Of a stretch of 64,000 bases of DNA, positions 47,727 through 57,842 are shown one piece after another. The DNA comes from Actinomycetes bacterium. GTDB lineage: Bacteria; Actinomycetota; Acidimicrobiia; Acidimicrobiales; RAAP-2. Each line of letters opens with the position of its first letter. The first letter of the stretch is position 1. The stretch covers positions 1 to 64,000 of the forward strand of contig JAKAFH010000001.1 of NCBI GenBank assembly GCA_021818025.1, in the 5' to 3' direction. A program made the position numbers and the translations under genes. The notes under the pieces were generated by a model. It did not search any database and was not told the origin of the DNA. It saw only the letters and a program-made list of their open reading frames with translations.

Positions 47727-48625
47727 GTTCCAAGATCGAGTCCGATCGCGGGCTGAACTGGCGCATGTTCATCACCGGGGCCGCCCTGGTGCTGCTCTAC
47801 GGGATCATCGTGACGGTGCTGCTGCGTCTGGGCGTCTCGACCCTGCTCGTGGTCGTCATCGCGGCCGGGGCGCTCATCTCCCAGTACTACTTCTCAGACA
47901 AGATCGCGATGTTCTCGATGCGCGCCCACGAGGTGACCCCGGCCCAGGAGCCGCACCTGCACGAGATCGTCGACCGGCTCTGCCTGCTCGCCAACATGCC
48001 CAAGCCGCGCGTCGGGGTCGCCGAGATGGACATGCCCAACGCCTTCGCGACGGGGCGCAACCCCAGCCACGCGGTGATCTGCGCGACGCGCGGGATCATG
48101 CGCCGGCTCAGCGACGAAGAGCTCGAGGCCGTGCTGGCCCACGAGCTCAGCCACGTCGCACACCGCGACGTGGCGGTGATGACCATCGCCTCGGGCGTGG
48201 GCATGCTCGCCGGGCTGATCAGCCGCATCGCCATGTGGGGCGCGATGTTCTCGGGCGGTGGACGCAGCCGCGACGGCGAGAACCTGGTGCTGCTCGAGAT
48301 GATCACGTGGCTGGTCTCGCTGCTCGTCTACGTGATCGCCTACCTCTTGACCATGGCGCTGTCGCGCTACCGCGAGCTCGCGGCCGATCGCTCCGGCGCG
48401 ATCCTGATCGGCAAGCCGAGCGTGCTCGCGAGCGCGCTCGTGCACATCACGGGCGACATCGGGCGAATCCCGCGCACCGACCTGCGCCAGGCCGAGGGGA
48501 TGAACGCCTTCTTCTTCGCCCCGGCGCTGGCGAGTGGGACGGCGGCGTCGCTCTTCTCGACCCACCCGTCCCTCGAGGTGCGACTCGACCAGCTGAACAA
48601 GCTCGAACGCCAGTTGAACGGCTAG
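47723..48625 (+). CDS. htpX: M48 family metalloprotease HtpX
   Basis: HEXXH in VLAHELSHVAHRDVAVMTIAS; ELAADRSGA. Confidence 0.92.
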   Translation: MSSKIESDRGLNWRMFITGAALVLLYGIIVTVLLRLGVSTLLVVVIAAGALISQYYFSDKIAMFSMRAHEVTPAQEPHLHEIVDRLCLLANMPKPRVGVAEMDMPNAFATGRNPSHAVICATRGIMRRLSDEELEAVLAHELSHVAHRDVAVMTIASGVGMLAGLISRIAMWGAMFSGGGRSRDGENLVLLEMITWLVSLLVYVIAYLLTMALSRYRELAADRSGAILIGKPSVLASALVHITGDIGRIPRTDLRQAEGMNAFFFAPALASGTAASLFSTHPSLEVRLDQLNKLERQLNG

Positions 48626-49200
48626 TGGGACTGCGCGACACCCTCTTCGGGCGCACCAAGCAGGTCGCCCCGAAGCTTGACAACCTCTTCGCGCTGCCCA
48701 CGGCAGCCCTGACCCTGGAGAGCGAGCTCGAACTGGTCACCTCGGGCCAGGCGGGGCTCTGCTTCAAGGCCGGCAGCGGCGAGACGGCCAACACCACCGA
48801 CGAGGACATCAAGCAGTTGCTCAACTTCGACGAGGCAGCGAGCGACGTGACCTTGACGACCGACCGCTTCGGTTTCCGCTGGATCGTCATCCACGACACC
48901 GACATCGCCACGCTCGTCACGCGGATCCACGGCGCCGACACGAGCCTCGTGGACAACGGGCTCGGCCCCCGGCTGCTGTGTGCGGTGTTCGGTTTCGTGC
49001 CCAAGACCCCACCAGGCGACGGGCCCGTGCGCCTCGTCTACCTCTTGAAGCAGGGCACCTTCTACCCCTTCGCCCCCACCGGCGCCGAGCAGCGCGACAA
49101 CGAGCTCGAGCTGCGCGTCCGGTCCTTCCTCGACAAGGACCTGCCCATCGAGAAGGATCTCTCGCGCTGGATGGCGCTCTGGGAGGTCCCGGTCAACTGA
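48625..49200 (+). CDS. PspA-associated protein PspAB-like
   Basis: VGLRDTLFGRTKQVAPKLDNLFALPTAALTLE..; GTG overlaps htpX TAG; synteny pspA-htpX-pspAB. Confidence 0.8.
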   Translation: MGLRDTLFGRTKQVAPKLDNLFALPTAALTLESELELVTSGQAGLCFKAGSGETANTTDEDIKQLLNFDEAASDVTLTTDRFGFRWIVIHDTDIATLVTRIHGADTSLVDNGLGPRLLCAVFGFVPKTPPGDGPVRLVYLLKQGTFYPFAPTGAEQRDNELELRVRSFLDKDLPIEKDLSRWMALWEVPVN

Positions 49201-49497
49201 TCGGGTCGAGTGGTCCAGCGAGCAGCTCGTCGAGCGCGTCACCGTAGGCCAGGTCGAGGGCCGTCAGCCCGCCACGGTCGTGGGTCCAGAGTTCCACGCG
49301 CAGATCGCGATACGTGAGCGTCAGCACCGCGTGATGGTCGAGCCGGTCAGCGATCGCCGTCTGGTCGAGGATCACTCGGGCCGCCTCACGGTGGCTTCGC
49401 GCGCGCCACTCGCGCACGAGGTGGCCGTTACCGACGCGCCACGCCGGGTGCGCGGCCAACCAGTGATCGACCTCGGCCGGCGCGAGCAGCGGCGGCC

Positions 49498-49501
<4 letters not shown>
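49193..49501 (-). CDS. 4a-hydroxytetrahydrobiopterin (pterin-4a-carbinolamine) dehydratase
   Basis: [14 protein letters not shown]... [41 protein letters not shown]. Confidence 0.85.
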
Positions 49502-50886
<1,385 letters not shown>

Positions 50887-50894
50887 GATTCCTC

Positions 50895-51797
50895 CTACTT
50901 GGCTTTCATCGATTTCGCCCCACCCCGACCGTAGAGCGCGACGCCGCGCTCGAGCACCTCGCGAGCCGCGAGCACGTCCTGGGCGCGCGGCCCGTCGCCG
51001 TCACCGGGCACCTCGAGCAGCAGCGGCAGCGCGCGAACCTTGGGGTGCCCGACGAGTGCCGCGAGGCCCTCCGCGCCGATCTCGCCCTCGCCGATGTTGG
51101 CGTGGCGGTCGCGGTTCGAGCCGAAGGCGGTCTTGGAGTCGTTGAGGTGCAGGCAGCGCAGGCGGTCGGGCCCGAACCGGGCCTCGACCTCCTTGAGTAG
51201 CTGGCGCGCGGCGCGCGGCGTCGCGTAGTCGACGCCGCTCGCGAAGAGGTGCTGGGTGTCGATGCACAGGCCGAGTCGCTCGTCAGCGCCGCTCGCCTCG
51301 ATCATCGCCTCGATCTCGTCGAAGCTGCGCCCCACCGTGCCGCCGGCGCCGGCCGCGTTCTCGATCACGATCGGGCAGCGCGTGTCGGTCGCTCCCGCGT
51401 CGTCCAGGGCGCGCCCGAAGGCACCAACGATCTGGTCCAGGACCTCGTCAAAGCCGGCGCCCTTGTGGCTGCCCACGTGCAGGATCACGCCCGACGCGCC
51501 CATCGCGCGACCGACGCGCAGGTTGTGGGTAAGCGCGGTGACGGACTTCTCGTAGAGCTCGGGGTCGGCGGTCGCGAGGTTGATGAGGTAGGTCGCGTGA
51601 CAGAACGTGTCGGTGATGCTCGGGTGGTCGCGCTGGGCCTCGCGGTACCCCTCGAGCACCTCGGGCGCGTACTGGCTGGGCTTCCACATCCGCGGGCTCT
51701 GGACGAACACCTGGATCGAGGTCGCACCGATGGCCACCCCAGCGTCCAGGGACGGGATCAGGGTTCCGCCGCCGCGCACGTGCGCACCGATGTTCAT
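50895..51797 (-). CDS. nfo: Endonuclease IV (deoxyribonuclease IV)
   Basis: [60 protein letters not shown]. Confidence 0.95.
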   Translation of the reverse strand: MNIGAHVRGGGTLIPSLDAGVAIGATSIQVFVQSPRMWKPSQYAPEVLEGYREAQRDHPSITDTFCHATYLINLATADPELYEKSVTALTHNLRVGRAMGASGVILHVGSHKGAGFDEVLDQIVGAFGRALDDAGATDTRCPIVIENAAGAGGTVGRSFDEIEAMIEASGADERLGLCIDTQHLFASGVDYATPRAARQLLKEVEARFGPDRLRCLHLNDSKTAFGSNRDRHANIGEGEIGAEGLAALVGHPKVRALPLLLEVPGDGDGPRAQDVLAAREVLERGVALYGRGGAKSMKAK

Positions 51798-51843
51798 GGA
51801 GACAAAACTACTAGGGTCGACGCCAACGACCCAAAGGAGCATC

Positions 51844-52245
51844 GTGACCGACACCTTCAGCGACGCCTCGCGCGCCATCTTCGCCAAGCGCGTGCTGGCC
51901 CACGTCGCCAGCCTCGCGCCGGACGGCTCGCCCAACGTCACCCCGGTGTGGGTGGAGCTCGACGGCGACGACGTGATCATCAACACCGCCCTCGGTCGGG
52001 CCAAGGCCCGCAACCTGGCGTCGGACCCCCGGGTCGCGGTCTCGCTGACCGACCCGGACAACCCCTACGTGGCGATCGCCCTGCGCGGCACCGTCGTGGG
52101 CTTCACGACCGAGGGCGCCGACGAGGTCATCGACCGGTTCGCGATGAAGTACCTCGACCTGGCCACCTACCCACACCGCCGCGAGGGCGAGGTGCGCGTG
52201 ACGGTGCGCATCCGCCCCGACCGCATCTCGACCCAACCGGCCTAG
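51844..52245 (+). CDS. PPOX-class F420-dependent oxidoreductase
   Basis: AHVASLAPDGSPNVTPVWVELDGDDVIINTALGRAKARNLASDPRVAVSLTDP. Confidence 0.9.
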   Translation: MTDTFSDASRAIFAKRVLAHVASLAPDGSPNVTPVWVELDGDDVIINTALGRAKARNLASDPRVAVSLTDPDNPYVAIALRGTVVGFTTEGADEVIDRFAMKYLDLATYPHRREGEVRVTVRIRPDRISTQPA

Positions 52246-52252
52246 GTCGCCC

Positions 52253-52723
52253 CTAGTCGCGAAAGTACCGCGTGGCGTCCGGGGCGTCGACCGGCGCGCC
52301 GTCGAGCACGGTCGTCCCGTCGCCCAGGTGCCCGTCGAGCGAGTACCAGACCGTGATCGGCCGGGGCGGCGCGGGGCGGTTGTAGGCGCCACGCAGGGTG
52401 AGGACGTCGGACTCGAGGTTGATCTCGTCGTCGGTGAGCATCGCGCGCACCACCGCGGCCTGCTCGCTCGCACGCTCGCCCGCGATCACGACGTGCTCGA
52501 AGTCCCCCAACCAGGCGAGCGTGGCGACGTCGCGCGCGGCCATCGACGCCGGGTAGTCGGGCCCGACGGTCAACCAGGGCCCGAGCGGCCCGAGCGAGCG
52601 GTCGCGGGCCCCGAGGGCAACGACCACGTCGCCCGCCACCAGCGACGCCACGACCGCTCCCCCGCTTCGGGTGTCCAGTCGCACGAGGTCGGCGAGCTCG
52701 AGCACGACGTGGGTCATCTCCAT
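52253..52723 (-). CDS. Hypothetical protein
   Basis: Coherent 156-aa ORF adjacent to DUF2469 gene in the same orientation; no family recognised. Confidence 0.6.
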   Translation of the reverse strand: MEMTHVVLELADLVRLDTRSGGAVVASLVAGDVVVALGARDRSLGPLGPWLTVGPDYPASMAARDVATLAWLGDFEHVVIAGERASEQAAVVRAMLTDDEINLESDVLTLRGAYNRPAPPRPITVWYSLDGHLGDGTTVLDGAPVDAPDATRYFRD

Positions 52724-52724
52724 G

Positions 52725-53021
52725 TCAGGGCTGGAGGTCTTCCTTGGGGAGTCGCTCGATGTTGACGTCGCGGAACGTCAGCACGCGAACCGAGGGGACG
52801 AACCGCGCGGCGCGGTACATGTCCCACACCCAGGCGTCGGTCAGGGTCACCTCGAGCATCGCCGGAGTGGTCGAACGCACGTCGACGGCGACGTCGTTGG
52901 CGAGGTAGAAGCGACGGTCGGTCTCCACGGCGTAGTGGAACATCCCCACCACGGCCTTGTACTCCTGGACCAGCGCCAGTTCGAGGGTCGACTCGTAGTC
53001 GTCGAGCTCTTCGTCGCCCAT
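52725..53021 (-). CDS. DUF2469 family protein
   Basis: DDYESTLELALVQEYKAVVGMFHYAVETDRRFYLANDV; near rplS as in other actinobacteria. Confidence 0.92.
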   Translation of the reverse strand: MGDEELDDYESTLELALVQEYKAVVGMFHYAVETDRRFYLANDVAVDVRSTTPAMLEVTLTDAWVWDMYRAARFVPSVRVLTFRDVNIERLPKEDLQP

Positions 53022-53028
53022 ACGGGCC

Positions 53029-53385
53029 TTACGCGCGCTCGGTGACGCGACGCTCCTTGATCTTGGCGGCCTTCCCGCGCAGATCACGGAGGTAGTACAG
53101 CTTGGCCCGGCGCACGTCACCGTAGGTCTCGACCTCGATCTTGGCGATGGTGGGCGCGTGGACCGGGAAGGTGCGCTCGACGCCCACGCCGAAGCTGACC
53201 TTGCGGACCGTGAAGGTCTCGTGCAGCCCCGAGCCCTGGCGACGGATGACGACGCCCTGGAAGACCTGGACGCGCTCGCGGGTACCCTCGACGACGCGGA
53301 CGTGGACCTTCAGGGTGTCGCCGGCGCGGAAGGCCGGGATGTCGTCACGCAACGAGTCGCGGTCAATCAGTTCTGTCGGATTCAT
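53029..53385 (-). CDS. rplS: Ribosomal protein L19
   Basis: [35 protein letters not shown]. Confidence 0.97.
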   Translation of the reverse strand: MNPTELIDRDSLRDDIPAFRAGDTLKVHVRVVEGTRERVQVFQGVVIRRQGSGLHETFTVRKVSFGVGVERTFPVHAPTIAKIEVETYGDVRRAKLYYLRDLRGKAAKIKERRVTERA

Positions 53386-53418
53386 CAGCGTCCCCTTCGG
53401 GTCTCGGGCTGTAGAAGT

Positions 53419-54171
53419 CTAGCGGAATCCGTCGTTCTCTTCCACCAGGCCGAACTCGCCCAGTACCGCCCGGTCCTCGTCGGAGAGCCCGCCGCGCGCC
53501 GCAATGAGGTCGGGGCGGCGCGACAGCGTCCGCGCGAGCGCCTGGGCCCGGCGCCAGCGCGCGATGCGCGCGTGGTCGCCCGAGCGCAGCACCTCGGGCA
53601 CCACGAGGCCGCGGACCTCGGCCGGCTTGGTGTACTGGGGGTACTCGAGCAGGCCGTTGACGAAGGACTCGTCGAGACTCGAGGCGTCGTTGCCCAGGGC
53701 CCCGGGCAGCAGGCGCACCACCGACTCGATCACGCACAGCGCGGCGAGCTCCCCGCCGGCCAGCACGAAGTCCCCGACCGAGAGCTCGTCGTCCACCACC
53801 AGGTCGATCGCGCGCTGGTCGAACCCCTCGTAGCGCCCACAGAGTAGGGAGAACCCGCCGCTCGCGGCGAGCTCGCTCGCGACGTCGTGAGTGAGCGGCC
53901 GTCCCGACGGGGTGAGCGCCAGCAGGGGCCGGGCGAGGTCGGGCGTCGCCTCGACGGTGCGCAGGATCGGCTCGGCGCGTAGCACCATCCCGGCGCCGCC
54001 GCCGTAGGGGGTGTCGTCAACGGTGCGGTGCACGTCGTCGGTCTGGTCGCGCAGGTCCAAGACCCGCAGGCGCCAGCGGTCGCGCTCGGCGGCCCGACCG
54101 AGCACCGACGTCGTCGCGTAGCCCGTGATGGCCTCGGGAAAGAGGGTGAGCACGTCCACGCGCAGGGTCAT
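53419..54171 (-). CDS. trmD: tRNA (guanine(37)-N1)-methyltransferase
   Basis: DDTPYGGGAGMVLRAEP, LLCGRYEGFDQRAID. Confidence 0.97.
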   Translation of the reverse strand: MTLRVDVLTLFPEAITGYATTSVLGRAAERDRWRLRVLDLRDQTDDVHRTVDDTPYGGGAGMVLRAEPILRTVEATPDLARPLLALTPSGRPLTHDVASELAASGGFSLLCGRYEGFDQRAIDLVVDDELSVGDFVLAGGELAALCVIESVVRLLPGALGNDASSLDESFVNGLLEYPQYTKPAEVRGLVVPEVLRSGDHARIARWRRAQALARTLSRRPDLIAARGGLSDEDRAVLGEFGLVEENDGFR

Positions 54172-54644
54172 TCGAAGAGTCCGTCGGGGGCGTCGACGTC
54201 GATACGTTCGTTCGCCAGCAGCGAAGTCACGAAGGTGAGTGGCACCAGGGTCCCGCTGTCGAGCACCAGCAGGTCGCTCGCGGGATTGGCCTCGACGTCG
54301 ACCACCACGCCGCGGGCGGTACCCGAGGCGTCATAGACCGTCGCCCCGTAGAGGTCGTCGATCCAGATGGCGTCGTCGTCCTCGTCCTCGACCCGCGGGG
54401 CGAGCAGCAGGGTCGCGCGCCACGCCTCGGCGTCCTCGCGGCTGTCGACCCCTTCGAAGCTCACGAGGAAGCGGTCCTGATGCCGGGCGGCCGCGCGAAC
54501 CGTGAGTGGGCCACGACTGGTCGTGAGCACCGCGCCGGGGGCCCAGCGCTCGGCGCGGTCGGTCCAGAAGTCGACGAGCAGCTGACCGCGAAGCCCGTGG
54601 GCCTTGATGATTCGTCCGACCTCGAGCAGGCGCTCGTCGGACAC
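54168..54644 (-). CDS. rimM: Ribosome maturation factor RimM
   Basis: VGRIIKAHGLRGQLLVDFWTD; between trmD and KH gene. Confidence 0.93.
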   Translation of the reverse strand: MSDERLLEVGRIIKAHGLRGQLLVDFWTDRAERWAPGAVLTTSRGPLTVRAAARHQDRFLVSFEGVDSREDAEAWRATLLLAPRVEDEDDDAIWIDDLYGATVYDASGTARGVVVDVEANPASDLLVLDSGTLVPLTFVTSLLANERIDVDAPDGLFE

Positions 54645-54645
54645 G

Positions 54646-54954
54646 TCAGTCGACGATGTCTACCGACGTCGTCACGCCATCGCGCGAGCCCGCGGCGCTG
54701 ACGAGCGCTCGGATGGCCTGGGCGGTGCGACCCCGCCGGCCGATGATCCGACCCATGTCGTCGGGACCGACGCTCAGCGAGAGCACCACCTTGCCGTGGC
54801 GCTCCGAGACGTCGATGGCGACGGCCTGGGGGTCGTCGGCGAGGGACGACGCGATGTAGTGCAGCACGGCCGACGCGGTGCTCGCGTCGGGTGCGGCCTC
54901 GTCGTCGATGGTGTTGACGTCACCCTCGACGTAGTCGTCGTGCAGGTCGCTCAC
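54646..54954 (-). CDS. KH-domain RNA-binding protein (KhpA-like)
   Basis: MGRIIGRRGRTAQAIRALVSAA; rpsP-KH-rimM synteny. Confidence 0.92.
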   Translation of the reverse strand: MSDLHDDYVEGDVNTIDDEAAPDASTASAVLHYIASSLADDPQAVAIDVSERHGKVVLSLSVGPDDMGRIIGRRGRTAQAIRALVSAAGSRDGVTTSVDIVD

Positions 54955-55238
54955 TGGGCGGCCTTTGACGCCTCGAACGCGTCCAGGGCGCCGCTCTGGC
55001 GCAGGAGCTTGGCGACCCGGTCCGTGGGCTGGGCGCCGTGGCGCAGCCAGTGCACGGCGCGCTCGTTGTCGATCGAGACGATGGTCTCGTCATTGGCCAC
55101 CGAGAGCCCGCGGGGCTGGTAGGTGCCGACGATCTCGAGGAAGGCGCCCGAGCGCGCGCGACGGCTGTCTGAGGCCACGACGCGGTAGGTCGGTTGCTTC
55201 TTCTTGCCCATGCGCACCAAACGAAGTTTCACTGCCAC
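54951..55238 (-). CDS. rpsP: Ribosomal protein S16
   Basis: MAVKLRLVRMGKKKQPTYRVVASDSRRARSGAFLEIVGTYQP. Confidence 0.97.
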   Translation of the reverse strand: MAVKLRLVRMGKKKQPTYRVVASDSRRARSGAFLEIVGTYQPRGLSVANDETIVSIDNERAVHWLRHGAQPTDRVAKLLRQSGALDAFEASKAAQ

Positions 55239-55300
55239 GACGAACGTCCTCCAAGACTGTGTCCCGACCGGGACTGGGTGATGTACCCGAGCGTCCTAGT

Positions 55301-56767
55301 TTAGCGCTGTTTGGGGGGGGTAACTCGCCCACCCTTCTTCTTCTTGCCCTTTGGCCCGCCCGGGGCCGGTGCGGCGCGCATGCCGGCACCCAGCGCCTCG
55401 AAGCCCGCAGGCAGCGATTCGCCGCCCCGGCGCGCGGCCATCGCCGCGAGTTTGCCCATCTGGGGCGGCAGGGACGGATTGGCCCCGCCCATCTGGCGCA
55501 TCATCTTGCGCATCTCGCCGAACTGCTTGAGCAACTGGTTGACGGCGCTGACCGTGGTGCCCGAGCCGGCCGCGATCCGCGAGCGCCGCGAGCCGTCGAT
55601 GATCACCGGCTCGCGCCGTTCGCGCGGGGTCATCGAGCGAATGATCGCCTCAACCTTGTCGAGCTCGCGGTCGTCCACGTTGGCCGCGGCGTTTCGCATC
55701 TCCTTGGAGACCCCGGGCATGAGGCGCATCAGGCCGCCGAGCGAGCCCATCTTGCGCACCTGGTTCAGCTGGGCGAGGAAGTCGTCCAGGGTGAACGAGC
55801 CGTCCATCATCCGCCCGGCCGAGGCGGCCACGACGTCGGCGTCCATGGTGCGTTCGGCCTGTTCGATCAGGGTCAGGGTGTCGCCCATGCCGAGGATCCG
55901 CGACGCCATGCGGTCGGGGTGAAACAGGTCGAAGTCCCCCAGCTTCTCGCCCGTGGACGCGAAGACGATCGGCCGGCCGACCACGCCGCGGGCGCTCAGC
56001 ACGGCGCCGCCGCGCGCGTCGTAGTCGAGCTTGGTGACGATGATGCCCGACAGCTCGAGGGTGTCGTGGAAGGACCGGGCGGTATGCACCGCGTCCTGGC
56101 CGGTCACCGCGTCGATGACGAGGAAGGTGTAGTGCGGCGATGTGGCGTCGCTGATCGCGCGGACCTCGTCCATGAGCGCCTGGTCGATCGCCAGGCGTCC
56201 CGCGGTGTCGATGATCACGACGTCGCGCCCGATCCTCGCCGCCTCGGCGACCCCGGCGCGGGCGACCTCGACCGGGTTGGAGGGCTCGCTGAAGACGTCG
56301 ACGCCGATCTGGGCGCCGAGGACGCGCAGCTGCTCGATGGCCGCGGGGCGTTGGAGGTCGGCCGCCACCAGGTAGGGCTGGCGGCCCTGCTGCTTGAACC
56401 AGGCCGCGAGCTTGGCGGCGGTCGTGGTCTTGCCGGCGCCCTGGAGGCCCGCGAGCACGATGACAGTCGGCGGGCGCGAGGCGTAGGTCACCTTCAGCGC
56501 CGAACCGCCGAGTACCTCGATCAGCTGTTCGTGCACCGCCTTGATGACCTGCTGGCCGGGGCTGAGGCTCTGGCTGAGCGACTGGCCGGCCAGGCGTGCG
56601 CGTAGCGCCTCGAGGAAGGCCCGCACGACTGATAGCTCGACGTCGGCCTCGAGCAGGGCCGACCGCACGTCGCCCAGCGCGAGGTCGACGTCGGCCTCAC
56701 TGAGCCGGCCCCTCGAACGAAGCGACGCGCCGATGCGTTCGAGTCGGTCCGAGAGCGCGTCAAACAT
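55301..56767 (-). CDS. ffh: Signal recognition particle protein
   Basis: LAGLQGAGKTTTAAKLA, DTAGRLAIDQALMDE, C-terminal M domain. Confidence 0.96.
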   Translation of the reverse strand: MFDALSDRLERIGASLRSRGRLSEADVDLALGDVRSALLEADVELSVVRAFLEALRARLAGQSLSQSLSPGQQVIKAVHEQLIEVLGGSALKVTYASRPPTVIVLAGLQGAGKTTTAAKLAAWFKQQGRQPYLVAADLQRPAAIEQLRVLGAQIGVDVFSEPSNPVEVARAGVAEAARIGRDVVIIDTAGRLAIDQALMDEVRAISDATSPHYTFLVIDAVTGQDAVHTARSFHDTLELSGIIVTKLDYDARGGAVLSARGVVGRPIVFASTGEKLGDFDLFHPDRMASRILGMGDTLTLIEQAERTMDADVVAASAGRMMDGSFTLDDFLAQLNQVRKMGSLGGLMRLMPGVSKEMRNAAANVDDRELDKVEAIIRSMTPRERREPVIIDGSRRSRIAAGSGTTVSAVNQLLKQFGEMRKMMRQMGGANPSLPPQMGKLAAMAARRGGESLPAGFEALGAGMRAAPAPGGPKGKKKKGGRVTPPKQR

Positions 56768-56783
56768 GGCTTGCAGGCTACCC

Positions 56784-57842
56784 TCAAGCCCGCACGAGCG
56801 AATCGACGAACTCGTCCGGGTCGAAGGGGATCAGGTCCGCGACGCCCTCGCCCACCCCGACGAACTTCACCGGAATGGCCAGCTCGCGCTCGATCGCGAC
56901 CACGATGCCACCGCGGGCCGTGCCGTCGAGCTTGGTGAGCACGATGCCCGTCACCGCAGCGGCGGCGAGGAACTCGCGCGCCTGGGTCAGTGCGTTCTGA
57001 CCCGTGGTCGCGTCGAGCACCATGAAGGTCTCGACGACCTGGCCCGGTGCCCGGTCCGCGACGCGGCGGACCTTGGCGAGCTCGTCGAGCAGGTTAGTGC
57101 TGTTCGCGCGTCGCCCGGCGGTGTCGGCGAGCACGAGGTCGGCGCCGCGCGCGCTGGCCCGACCGAGCGCGTCGTGGATCACCGAGCCGGGGTCGGCACC
57201 CTCGCCGGCGCGAACGACGTCCGCGCCCGTGCGCTCGGCCCAGGTGGCGAGCTGCTCGGCGGCCGCCGCACGGAACGTGTCGCCGGCCGCGAGCACGACG
57301 CGCCGGCCCGCGGCGATCTCGCGGTGGGCCAACTTGCCGATCGTCGTGGTCTTGCCGACGCCGTTCACGCCCACGAACAACCAGACCGCGACCCGGTCGG
57401 GCTCGGCCTCGGTCGTGACGTGGCGCTCGGCGACCATCGAGTCGCGAAGCAACCGGCGAACCGTCGTCGCGACGCCGTCGGGCGCACCGTCGCGTCGCAG
57501 CGCCTCGAGCACCGCGCCGGTCGTCGCGACGCCGACGTCACTGCGCAAGAGCACTTCTTCGACCACGTCGAGCTGCTCGTCGGTGATCGCGCCCGTCGCC
57601 GTGAGGGACCGTACCCGATCAAAGACGCCCCGCGACGCGCCGAGTCGCGAACTCAGTGTGGGCTCCTCGTTGAGCTCGGGCCGCTGGGCGATCTCGGTGA
57701 CCAGTACCTCGGGCAACGGCGCCACGCGCGCCGGCGCGATGGCCGCGCGACTGCGACCGCGACGCGCGAGCGCGACGCCGACCAGTGCCACGAGGACCAC
57801 GACGACGAGCACCGACGCGAGAACCATCACCGAGCCGATCAC
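56784..57842 (-). CDS. ftsY: SRP receptor
   Basis: GVNGVGKTTTIGKLAHREIAAGRRVVLAAGDTFRAAAAEQL, DTAGRRANSTNLLDEL. Confidence 0.96.
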   Translation of the reverse strand: MIGSVMVLASVLVVVVLVALVGVALARRGRSRAAIAPARVAPLPEVLVTEIAQRPELNEEPTLSSRLGASRGVFDRVRSLTATGAITDEQLDVVEEVLLRSDVGVATTGAVLEALRRDGAPDGVATTVRRLLRDSMVAERHVTTEAEPDRVAVWLFVGVNGVGKTTTIGKLAHREIAAGRRVVLAAGDTFRAAAAEQLATWAERTGADVVRAGEGADPGSVIHDALGRASARGADLVLADTAGRRANSTNLLDELAKVRRVADRAPGQVVETFMVLDATTGQNALTQAREFLAAAAVTGIVLTKLDGTARGGIVVAIERELAIPVKFVGVGEGVADLIPFDPDEFVDSLVRA

